This document shows positions 7,595 through 15,073 of a DNA stretch of 18,651 bases, in pieces (the stretch's first letter is position 1; the number at the start of each line of letters is the position of its first letter). The DNA comes from a bacterium UBP10_UBA1149. GTDB lineage: Bacteria > Desulfobacterota > Binatia > UBA1149. The position numbers and the translations under genes were made by a program. The notes under the pieces were generated by a model. That model was given only the letters and a program-made list of their open reading frames with translations, had not been told where the DNA came from and did no database searches. The stretch covers positions 2,740 through 21,390 of the forward strand of contig DBZX01000014.1 in the NCBI GenBank assembly GCA_002311335.1, given 5' to 3'.

Positions 7595-8095
7595 GTGGCA
7601 GACAGGGGAGTGATGGCAGCGGCATCGAAAGCCTCGAAGGGTAGAAAAACGTCTGGCCCCGGGACCGTACTCGTCTTGCACGGCCCCAACCTCAACCTGC
7701 TGGGAAGTCGAGAACCCGAGCTCTACGGCAGTGCGACCCTGGCCGAGATCGACAGCGCCCTCGGCGCGTTGGCCGGCGAACTGGGCCTGGCAATAGAGTC
7801 GTTCCAGTCCAACAGCGAGGGAGAGCTCGTGACTGCCTTGCAGTCTGCCCGCGGGCGCGTAGACGGTGTGCTCGTCAACGCGGCGGCTTACACCCACACC
7901 AGCGTCGCCATACGCGACGCCGTTCTGGCACTGGAGTTGCCGGTGATCGAGGTACACCTGTCCAACATCCACCGCCGCGAAGAGTTCAGGCACAAGTCCT
8001 TGCTGTCGGATGTCGTGGACGGGGTGGTACTGGGATTCGGTATGGACAGTTACCTGCTGGCGCTTCGTGGCCTGGCAGGGATACTCGCGGACTGA
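7595..8095 (+). CDS. aroQ: 3-Dehydroquinate dehydratase, type II
   Basis: Type II dehydroquinase is a dodecameric cytoplasmic enzyme that converts 3-dehydroquinate to 3-dehydroshikimate. The 166-aa product has VLVLHGPNLNLLGSREP (25-41). Arg39 and Tyr44 match the catalytic lid residues. AAYTHTSVAIRDAV (97-110) and EVHLSNIHRREEFRHKS (119-135), with the catalytic His121, follow. In the usual 'NPGAYTHTS' motif the proline is replaced by alanine here (N95-A96), a mild oddity. About 20 residues precede the first conserved strand, more than usual. The start may be GTG 7595 (GAAGG about 12 bases upstream) or ATG 7613 (a GGGGAG very close before it). Either leaves a charged Lys/Ser/Ala-rich N-terminus. 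The fold assignment is secure. Confidence 0.95.
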   Translation: MADRGVMAAASKASKGRKTSGPGTVLVLHGPNLNLLGSREPELYGSATLAEIDSALGALAGELGLAIESFQSNSEGELVTALQSARGRVDGVLVNAAAYTHTSVAIRDAVLALELPVIEVHLSNIHRREEFRHKSLLSDVVDGVVLGFGMDSYLLALRGLAGILAD

Positions 8096-8101
8096 TTTCT
8101 C

Positions 8102-11100
8102 TTGCCACCTTCGCTGTCCACCTCGAAGCTGCGCGAACGGCTCGCTGAAGAACTTCGCGACCACGCTGAACTTCGCTGGCGCATACAGGGGCTGGGGCGC
8201 GGGGCGGCCGCCTGGGTCGCGGCCCGCCTGCTCGAACAGGTCGAACGGCCCGCTCTTGTCATAACCTCTACGCCGGCCGTAGCCGAGAGCATGGTGGCCG
8301 ACCTGGCGGCGCTGATCGGCGAGACCGGGCAGGCGGCTTTCCTCGAGCGCAGGGTGCACCTGTTCGCGGCACCCGAGGCGCCGCCGCTCGAAATGGTGTC
8401 TCCGTCCACTGAGGTCATAGCCGCGCGCACGGCGGCGCTGTACCAACTGGCGGCAATGAAGGCGCCGGTCGTCGTGGCTTCGGTCGAAGCACTGGCCTTG
8501 CGCTCGGCTCCGCTCGCGTCGTTGCGCGACTCGACCCTGTACCTTCTGCCGGGCGATGAACTCGAGCTGGAGCAGGCAAGGGCCACGCTCGGCGAGCTTG
8601 GCTATCGCAGGACAGGCAGCGTTGAAGAAACCGGCGAGTACGCGGTGCGCGGTGGCATAGTCGACCTCTGGCCGCCCGGCGGCGCTTACCCCTGCCGGCT
8701 CGAATTGTTCGGAGACGAAATAGAGTCGATGCGGTTTTTTGATCCCGCCGACCAACGTTCTTTCAACGAAACCGAAGAGCTCGCCGTGCTCCCGGTGACG
8801 CCGTTTTCGTTGCGACAGATGGCGTCGGCCGAGGCCAGGGCGGCCGTGGCCGAGAGGGCCGAAGAGCTGCTGCTGCCGTCGGGTGAACGGCGGTTGCTCG
8901 ACGACGCGATGAAGGCTGCGCGCCCCTTTCCCGGCTACGAGCTCATGCTGCCAGCCACCTGCTCGCACACTGAGTGGATGGCTGATGCGCTGCCGGCCGA
9001 TGCGGTCACGGTGGTGCTCGACCCGCCCTCGGTGGAGCAGGCGCTCGAGGAGCAGGTGGACAAACTGGTCGAGGCAGCCGAAGTCGCCCGGGCGGCGGGC
9101 GGATTTTTCCCCGAGCCCCGCACGCTCTACGCCGACCGTGGTGAGCTGCACGAGTTGCTCGCCCGCCGTCCTTTGCTCGAGCTGGACCTGTCCGAAACGC
9201 TGGAGTCTTCGGGCTCACCGGGCGATCGCAACTGGAAGTTGGAAAGCTCGGGCAACGCGATCATCACCAGCGCGCGTGCGCAGATGCGCGCCGGTAGAGC
9301 GAGGCAGGGTTTCGCGCCGGTCGCCAGGGAACTGGTCGCGGCCCGTGCGTCGGGCTCAAGCGTGATCGTGACGGCCAGCGACCACGCCCAGGCCGGCAGG
9401 GTAGAGCACCTGCTTGAGCTCGAAGGCGTTGAGGGGGTAGCGCGTTTTGAAACCCTGGTAGAGGCGCTCGAGGGCGACCGCGAGCAGCTGAAGATAGTAG
9501 AAGCTCATCTCGAGTACGGCTTCCGTATGCCAGCCGACGGCCTCGTGCTGGTCACAGACGAAGAAATCTTCGGGCAGAAGCGGCAGCATCGTCGCCACCG
9601 TCGCGTTTCACGCGCGCGCGCCATGACCGCGCTTGCCCAGTTGGAGCCCGGTGGCTTCATGGTCCACGTGGATCACGGCATCGGCCTCTACCGGGGGCTG
9701 AAGCACATCACCGTGGCCGGCAGCGAGGGCGACTTCCTCCACCTGGAGTACGCCGGCGGCGACAGGCTCTACCTGCCGGTCGATCGCATAAACCTGGTCG
9801 AAAAGTTTTCCGGCGCCGGGACCTCGGGCCCCCAGCTCGATCGCCTCGGGGCTACTTCCTGGCAGCGCACCACCAAGCGCGCACGCGAGTCGGTCATGGT
9901 CATGGCCGCCGAACTGCTCGAGGTGGAAGCGTGGCGATCGGTGCACACGCGGCCGTGCTTCGTGGAACCGGGGGCTGACTTCGAGGAGTTCGAGGCGCGG
10001 TTTCCTTTTGAAGAAACCGAGGGCCAGGCCCAGGCCATACGCGACGTGGTCGACGACCTGCAACGCGAAGTGCCCATGGACCGCCTGGTCTGCGGCGACG
10101 TTGGTTTCGGCAAGACCGAGGTCGCCATGAGGGCCGCTTACCTGGTGGCCATGGGAGGCCGGCAGGTGGCGATACTGGTACCCACAACAGTGCTGGCACG
10201 GCAGCACTACGACACCCTGCGCGAGCGTTTCAAGGACTACCCGTTACGCATAGGCATGGTGTCTCGGCTGGGCTCCAAGGCCGAGAACGCGCTCGTGCTC
10301 GAGCAGCTGGCCGCCGGTACCATGGACTTGGTGGTGGGCACCCATCGTCTGCTTCAGAAAGACGTTCACTTTGCCCGGCTGGGCATGCTGGTGGTGGACG
10401 AAGAGCACCGCTTCGGGGTGAGTGCCAAGGAAAAGCTCAAGCGCCTGCGCAAAGAGGTCGATGTGCTTACGCTCTCGGCCACACCCATACCCAGGACGCT
10501 GCAGATGGCCATGGGGGGAGTGCGGAATCTCAGTCTCATCGAGACCGCGCCCGTCGATCGCCTGGCCGTGCGCACCTACGTTTCGCGCAAGGACGACGGG
10601 CTGATCCGGCAGGCCGTCCTGAGGGAACTCGGCCGTGGCGGCCAGGTGTTCTACGTGCACAACCGTGTGAGTTCCATAGCCGCGGTGGCCAGGCGGCTGG
10701 AGGAGCTGGTGCCCGAGGCTCGCGTCGCGGTGGCGCACGGGCAGATGAACGAGCACGAACTCGAGCGCGTGATGGTCGACTTCGTGGCCGGTGACACCAA
10801 CCTGTTGTTGTGCACCTCGATAATCGAATCGGGTCTCGACATCCCCAACGCCAATACGATGCTGATCAACCGGGCCGACACCTTCGGCCTGTCGCAGCTC
10901 TACCAGTTGCGCGGCCGCGTGGGCCGCTCTCACCGGCGGGCATACGCGTACCTGATGATATCGGGTGAGAAGCCGGTGACCGAGGAAGCCGCGCGCAGGC
11001 TCGACGTGCTCAAGGATCTCGACGAGCTGGGCAGCGGTTTCAGGGTGGCGGCCCACGACATGGAGATACGCGGCGCGGGCAACCTTCTCGGGCGAGAGCA

Positions 11101-11767
11101 GTCGGGCCACATGATGGCCATCGGTTTTGACCTCTACATGCGCATGATGGAAGAGGCCGTGCAGGAGCTCAGGGGCCAGCAGGTCGGCCCGTCGGTTGAG
11201 CCCGAGATAGATCTCGGCGCAGAGGCCTACCTGCCCGAGTCTTACATCGAGGATGTGGGCGAGCGCCTGCTGGTGTACAAGCGGCTTGCCAACGCCTCGG
11301 GCAGGCACGAGATCGAGGCGATGTCCGAGGAAATGGCCGATCGCTTCGGCCCCCTGCCCGATCCCGCCGACAACCTCCTGCGCGTGATGGCCCTTCGTCC
11401 GGCGCTAAAGAAGTTGGCGGTAGTGAGGCTGAAGGCCGGCGCAGGCGTGGTCACGGTGCGCTTGCACCAGGATTCGCCCGTGGACTCCTCCGCCCTGGTA
11501 GCCATGGTTGCCGACGAGCCGCAGGCTTTCAGGCTCAAGCCGGACGGCCTGCTGTCGGCGAGGCTTGAGGGCGGCGGCTGGACAGAGACCGTGGACGAGA
11601 TTGAGAAGTTGCTTGAAAAGCTGTTATCTCTGGTCGATGCTGATGTTCAGGCAACGGGTGACAAACCAGGATCGCAGGACCCCGGCGACAGGCCTGTCGG
11701 TGGCGACGGCGATGGCGGCGGCGATGGCAGTAAGCATCGCTCTGCCGCCGACCTCGGCCGCGGCTGA
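8102..11767 (+). CDS. mfd: Transcription-repair coupling factor Mfd
   Basis: Mfd recognises RNA polymerase stalled at DNA damage, pushes it off with its ATP-driven translocase, and recruits UvrA. The 1221-aa product has the UvrB-like N-terminal module (RGGIVDLWP near 182-190). The CarD-like RNA polymerase-interacting domain (GGFMVHVDHGIGLYRGL near 515) follows. The RecG-like translocase has Walker A GDVGFGKT (about 665-672), the DEEHRFG box (about 765) and TRG-like QLYQLRGRVGRSHRRAYAYL. The C-terminal D7 domain has EAYLPESYIEDVGERL near 1040. The TTG at 8102, six bases after the aroQ stop, is the only suitable start and has no clear ribosome-binding site. The last 45 or so residues (Gly/Asp-rich) are not conserved Mfd sequence and overlap the next gene. 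Confidence 0.97.
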   Translation: MPPSLSTSKLRERLAEELRDHAELRWRIQGLGRGAAAWVAARLLEQVERPALVITSTPAVAESMVADLAALIGETGQAAFLERRVHLFAAPEAPPLEMVSPSTEVIAARTAALYQLAAMKAPVVVASVEALALRSAPLASLRDSTLYLLPGDELELEQARATLGELGYRRTGSVEETGEYAVRGGIVDLWPPGGAYPCRLELFGDEIESMRFFDPADQRSFNETEELAVLPVTPFSLRQMASAEARAAVAERAEELLLPSGERRLLDDAMKAARPFPGYELMLPATCSHTEWMADALPADAVTVVLDPPSVEQALEEQVDKLVEAAEVARAAGGFFPEPRTLYADRGELHELLARRPLLELDLSETLESSGSPGDRNWKLESSGNAIITSARAQMRAGRARQGFAPVARELVAARASGSSVIVTASDHAQAGRVEHLLELEGVEGVARFETLVEALEGDREQLKIVEAHLEYGFRMPADGLVLVTDEEIFGQKRQHRRHRRVSRARAMTALAQLEPGGFMVHVDHGIGLYRGLKHITVAGSEGDFLHLEYAGGDRLYLPVDRINLVEKFSGAGTSGPQLDRLGATSWQRTTKRARESVMVMAAELLEVEAWRSVHTRPCFVEPGADFEEFEARFPFEETEGQAQAIRDVVDDLQREVPMDRLVCGDVGFGKTEVAMRAAYLVAMGGRQVAILVPTTVLARQHYDTLRERFKDYPLRIGMVSRLGSKAENALVLEQLAAGTMDLVVGTHRLLQKDVHFARLGMLVVDEEHRFGVSAKEKLKRLRKEVDVLTLSATPIPRTLQMAMGGVRNLSLIETAPVDRLAVRTYVSRKDDGLIRQAVLRELGRGGQVFYVHNRVSSIAAVARRLEELVPEARVAVAHGQMNEHELERVMVDFVAGDTNLLLCTSIIESGLDIPNANTMLINRADTFGLSQLYQLRGRVGRSHRRAYAYLMISGEKPVTEEAARRLDVLKDLDELGSGFRVAAHDMEIRGAGNLLGREQSGHMMAIGFDLYMRMMEEAVQELRGQQVGPSVEPEIDLGAEAYLPESYIEDVGERLLVYKRLANASGRHEIEAMSEEMADRFGPLPDPADNLLRVMALRPALKKLAVVRLKAGAGVVTVRLHQDSPVDSSALVAMVADEPQAFRLKPDGLLSARLEGGGWTETVDEIEKLLEKLLSLVDADVQATGDKPGSQDPGDRPVGGDGDGGGDGSKHRSAADLGRG

Positions 11768-12695
11768 TACCGCGAGTGGCGCGTCGTCGGGTACGCGCTT
11801 GCTCAACGCGGTCGTCGCCAGCATCGACGGTCAGGCGGTGACCCTGCGCGATCTCGAAGAGTTTGAGCGCACGCGCGCCATGTTCATTCCTCCCAAGGCT
11901 CGCGACACCCGGCAGAAACGCCTCGATGCCCTCGTGCAGACACGCATGTACCGGCTCGAGTACGAGTACAGCGGCATGGAGGCCTCGGATGCCGACGTCG
12001 AAAAGTACATAGCCAACGTACTCGAGCAGGCCGGCAGCGGCCGCGAGGAGCTGGTGGCCACCCTCGAGGGCCTGGGCCTGGGCTGGGACGACTACTTTGA
12101 ACGCATGCGAGAAGAGGTTCTGCGCCTGGCGCTGATCAACCGCGAAGTGAGTTCGCGGGTGAGCGTGACCCCCGAGGAAGTCGAGCGCGCATGGGCGGCC
12201 GACCCTTCTTACGATCTTCCGGCGAGGGTGGAGATCGCGCATATTTATCTTACCCATCCCGTTGGTGACTACCTGGAGGACAAGCTCGAGGCGCGACGTG
12301 AACTGGCCGCGAGGCTGCACTCGGAGCTGGGGCGCGATAGTTTTGCCGACGCGGCGCGGCGGCATTCGGACGGGCCCACGGCGGCCGACGGCGGTCTGCT
12401 GGGCGTGTTCAGGCGGGGTTCGATGTCGAGCGAATTCGAGGGCGCTATTTCTTCGCTGCGCGAGGGGCAGATCAGTCGTCCCTTCGAGGCCGCCGGCGGC
12501 CTCAACATGATCCACCTGGTCAAAGAGCATCCGCAGGGCCGGGTAGCCCTGGAAGATGTAAAAGAGCATATCGAGAAAAAGCTTTACAACGAGGCCATGG
12601 ACAGTCGCTTTCGGCGCTTCACGGCCGAAGACCTGCCGCAACGTCACTACGTCCGCAAGATGCTCGGGGAAGTAGAGGAACTCGCCGCGCGGTGA
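11637..12695 (+). CDS. Periplasmic SurA/PpiC-type peptidyl-prolyl isomerase
   Basis: This parvulin-type foldase probably helps outer-membrane proteins fold in the periplasm. From ATG 11637 it has 352 residues. It has a signal peptide with an Arg-containing N-region and a hydrophobic stretch rich in Ala and Met (about 20-37). The stretch ends near PPTSAAA, a plausible signal peptidase I site. A SurA N-terminal-like chaperone region follows, LNAVVASIDGQAVTLRDLEEF (56-76) and helices to about 190. One parvulin domain covers about 196-297, with VEIAHIYLTHP, HSDGPTAADGGLLGVFRRGSM and MIHLVKEH. E. coli SurA has two such domains. ATG 11643 or GTG 11658 are alternative starts. The start lies 131 bases inside mfd, and no good start exists after the mfd stop. 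Only 1 of 11 isoleucines is ATA, unlike its neighbours. The stop overlaps the pdxA start (GTGA). Confidence 0.88.
   Translation: MLMFRQRVTNQDRRTPATGLSVATAMAAAMAVSIALPPTSAAADTASGASSGTRLLNAVVASIDGQAVTLRDLEEFERTRAMFIPPKARDTRQKRLDALVQTRMYRLEYEYSGMEASDADVEKYIANVLEQAGSGREELVATLEGLGLGWDDYFERMREEVLRLALINREVSSRVSVTPEEVERAWAADPSYDLPARVEIAHIYLTHPVGDYLEDKLEARRELAARLHSELGRDSFADAARRHSDGPTAADGGLLGVFRRGSMSSEFEGAISSLREGQISRPFEAAGGLNMIHLVKEHPQGRVALEDVKEHIEKKLYNEAMDSRFRRFTAEDLPQRHYVRKMLGEVEELAAR
11702..11725 (+). repeat. Hexamer repeat GGCGAN in the mfd/isomerase overlap
   Basis: Four near-identical hexamers (GGCGAC, GGCGAT, GGCGGC, GGCGAT) lie in tandem in the stretch shared by two reading frames. In the mfd frame they give a Gly/Asp-rich tail. 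In the isomerase frame they give the Ala/Met-rich hydrophobic core of the signal peptide. One stretch therefore meets both frames' needs by being repetitive. Confidence 0.7.
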
Positions 12696-13657
12696 AACCT
12701 GTCCTGGCTGTGAGCATGGGCGATCCGGCCGGTATAGGCCCGGAGGTTCTGCTGTCGGCTGCTGCCCGTCCCGGCGTGGCCAGGGCCTGTTCGCTCGTAG
12801 TGTACGGCGACACCGCCGTGCTGGCCGAGGCCAGGCGCGCACTGGGTATGTCGGCTTCTGCCGCGACCGCCATCACCCGGGTCGAGGAAGTGACAGCGTT
12901 GCGGCTTCGCGGGCAACTGCCTCGGCCTTCTGCCAGGACCGGCGAGGCGGCATTTTGTTACCTTGATGCCGCCGCGCGGGCAGTTCAGCTCGGCCAACAC
13001 GACGCCTTGGTGACCGCGCCCATAAATAAGCAGTGGCTCAATCGCGCGGGCCATCGCTACGACGGCCACACCGGTTACCTTTCGCAGCTCGCGGGTAAGC
13101 CGGCCACGATGATGCTCGTCGGTCGTCGGCTGCGCGTGGTGCTGGCCACGACCCACGTCGCTCTTTGCGAAGTTCCCGGGGCCCTGGACGAGGGCGCGCT
13201 GGTGGACAAGGCCCTTACGAGCAGCGAACACCTGCGACGCTTTCACGGCCTCGACCGGCCGCGGATGGCGGTGGCAGCCCTCAACCCCCACGGGGGCGAA
13301 GGCGGGCTGTTCGGCGACGAGGAAAACAGGGTCATCGCGCCCGCCGTGCGGCGCATGCGCAGGCGCGGGGTGGACGCCATTGGCCCGCTGCCCGCCGATA
13401 CCCTGTTTGCGCAGGCCGCGAAGGGAAACTACGATGTGGTTCTCTGCATGTACCACGATCAGGCTCTTATACCTTTGAAATTATTGGACTTTGGTGGGGC
13501 GGTGAACATAAGTATGGGTTTGCCCTTCCTGCGCACGTCGCCTGATCACGGTACGGCCTATGACCTTGCCGGCAGCGGCAAGGCCGACGCGGGCAGCATG
13601 GCCGGGGCCATGCTGATGGCAGCACGCATGCTGAAAAGCGCGCGCCGGAAAGGCTGA
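12692..13657 (+). CDS. pdxA: 4-Hydroxythreonine-4-phosphate dehydrogenase PdxA
   Basis: PdxA oxidises 4-phosphohydroxy-L-threonine in the DXP-dependent route to pyridoxal phosphate. The 321-aa product is full length. It shows GDPAGIGPEVLL (10-21), TAPINKQWLN (108-117), YDGHTGYLSQLAG (123-135), NPHGGEGGLFGDEE (198-211) and YHDQALIPLK (254-263). SMGLPFLRTSPDHGTAYD (274-291) follows. Three histidines expected to bind the divalent metal are present at about 155 (TTHVAL), 200 (NPHGG) and 255 (YHDQ). The GTG start at 12692 shares 4 bases with the stop of the isomerase gene, and a GAGGA lies 12 bases upstream. The surA-pdxA adjacency is also seen in E. coli, which supports both assignments. Confidence 0.97.
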   Translation: MKPVLAVSMGDPAGIGPEVLLSAAARPGVARACSLVVYGDTAVLAEARRALGMSASAATAITRVEEVTALRLRGQLPRPSARTGEAAFCYLDAAARAVQLGQHDALVTAPINKQWLNRAGHRYDGHTGYLSQLAGKPATMMLVGRRLRVVLATTHVALCEVPGALDEGALVDKALTSSEHLRRFHGLDRPRMAVAALNPHGGEGGLFGDEENRVIAPAVRRMRRRGVDAIGPLPADTLFAQAAKGNYDVVLCMYHDQALIPLKLLDFGGAVNISMGLPFLRTSPDHGTAYDLAGSGKADAGSMAGAMLMAARMLKSARRKG

Positions 13658-13680
13658 CGATGATACGCAGACGGAAGGTT

Positions 13681-13684
13681 GGAG
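13681..13684 (+). promoter_or_regulatory. Ribosome-binding site of the phosphohexomutase gene
   Basis: GGAG lies 7 bases before ATG 13692. It supports this start over the out-of-frame ATG at 13660 upstream. Confidence 0.55.
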
Positions 13685-13691
13685 TAGAGCG

Positions 13692-15065
13692 ATGAAGATG
13701 AACCCGGAAATATTTCGCGAGTACGACATACGCGGGATAGCAGGCAAAGATTACGACGACGCTTTCGTCGAGGCGCTGGGCCGTGCTTACGGCACCTACC
13801 TGCAGCGCAACGGTATCACGCGCGCCGTGGTGGGTCGGGACTGCCGACTGAGTGGCCCCACCTACCACCGCATCATGAAATCGGCCCTGCGATCGACCGG
13901 GGTCGACGTGATCGACATAGGCGAGTGCCCCACCCCGCTGATGTACTTTGCCATTTTTCATCTCGATCTCATGGGCGGAATACAGGTCACCGGCAGCCAC
14001 AACCCGGCCGACCACAACGGCTTTAAAATCTGCAAGGGCAAATGGACCATCCACGGCGACGAGATCATGGAGCTCAGTCGCATCATAGAAAGCGGCGACA
14101 TGATGCGCGGCGACGGGTCCGAGGAGAGTTACCCCATCATTCCCGCGTACCAGGGCTACCTCGAAGAACAGTTCGGGCGCTGCGGTGAGGGTGTCAAGGT
14201 CGTGGTCGATTCCGGTAACGGGACTGCCGGTCCCGTGGCCCCGGCGGTGTACCGATCGATGGGTTGCCAGGTCGTCGAACTTTTCAGCGAGCCAGACGGC
14301 TCGTTTCCCAACCATCACCCCGACCCCACCGTCGAAGAAAACGTGCGCGACCTCGTGGCCGCGGTCGCAGAGGAAAAGGCCGACCTCGGAATAGCCTTTG
14401 ACGGTGATTCGGACCGCATCGGCTTGGTCGACAGCGAGGGTCGCATCATCTGGGGCGACGAAATGCTGGTGGTATTCGCCCGCGACATACTCGAGGCCAA
14501 TCCCGGCGCCACCGTGGTGTCCGAGGTCAAGTGTTCGCAGAGACTCTACGACGATATAGCCGACCGTGGCGGAAAGGCGATCATGTGGAAGGCGGGGCAC
14601 TCGTTGCTCAAGGCCAAGATGCGCGAGACCGGAGCCCTGCTGGGCGGCGAAATGAGTGGCCACCTGTTTTTTGCCGACCGCTACTTCGGTTTCGACGACG
14701 CCATTTACGCCGGTGCCCGCATGATCGAGATACTGGCGCGCAGCGGGGTGCCGCTGTCGGAGATGCTGTCGGATCTACCCCACACGGTTTACACCCCCGA
14801 GATAAGGGTGGACTGCCCGGACGCCATCAAGTTCAAAGTGGCCGAGCGCATGCGCGATCGTTTTCGCGAGAAGGGATGTGACATCATCGACGTTGACGGG
14901 GTCAGGGTGCGTTTTGAAAACGGTTGGGGCCTGGTCAGGGCTTCCAATACCCAGCCCGTGCTCGTGCTTCGCTTCGAGGCCGACAACGAAGATAACCTTT
15001 CGAAGTACCGCAGCTTCGTGGAGGATGAGCTCTCGGCCCTGCGCGCCGAGCTCGAGGACGCGTAG
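13692..15065 (+). CDS. Phosphomannomutase/phosphoglucomutase (AlgC/ManB family)
   Basis: This alpha-D-phosphohexomutase interconverts hexose 1- and 6-phosphates (mannose, and probably glucose). These feed nucleotide sugars for lipopolysaccharide or exopolysaccharide. The 457-aa length matches AlgC (about 460). The active-site serine is Ser102 in TGSHNPADHNGFK (100-112). The metal-binding loop is DGDSDR (237-242), and the sugar-binding loop is GEMSGH (319-324). The phosphate-binding loop is RASNTQPVLVLRFEA (416-430). The N-terminus 'IFREYDIRGIAG' is also typical. It starts 34 bases after pdxA and is followed after 8 bases by uvrA, so it is probably in the same transcription unit. Whether it prefers mannose or glucose phosphates cannot be read from the sequence, so I leave the symbol blank. 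Confidence 0.95.
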   Translation: MKMNPEIFREYDIRGIAGKDYDDAFVEALGRAYGTYLQRNGITRAVVGRDCRLSGPTYHRIMKSALRSTGVDVIDIGECPTPLMYFAIFHLDLMGGIQVTGSHNPADHNGFKICKGKWTIHGDEIMELSRIIESGDMMRGDGSEESYPIIPAYQGYLEEQFGRCGEGVKVVVDSGNGTAGPVAPAVYRSMGCQVVELFSEPDGSFPNHHPDPTVEENVRDLVAAVAEEKADLGIAFDGDSDRIGLVDSEGRIIWGDEMLVVFARDILEANPGATVVSEVKCSQRLYDDIADRGGKAIMWKAGHSLLKAKMRETGALLGGEMSGHLFFADRYFGFDDAIYAGARMIEILARSGVPLSEMLSDLPHTVYTPEIRVDCPDAIKFKVAERMRDRFREKGCDIIDVDGVRVRFENGWGLVRASNTQPVLVLRFEADNEDNLSKYRSFVEDELSALRAELEDA

Positions 15066-15073
15066 GCCGCCGG

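Noticed and set aside
7325..9151. 608-codon minus-strand open frame across aroB, aroQ and mfd
   Set aside because: It is antisense to three well-recognised genes and shows only Arg/Gln/Gly-rich shadow sequence with no family motif.
13467..14663. 398-codon minus-strand open frame across pdxA and the phosphohexomutase gene
   Set aside because: It is antisense to clear genes, is His/Val-rich in the manner of reversed GC-rich codons, and shows no recognisable domain.
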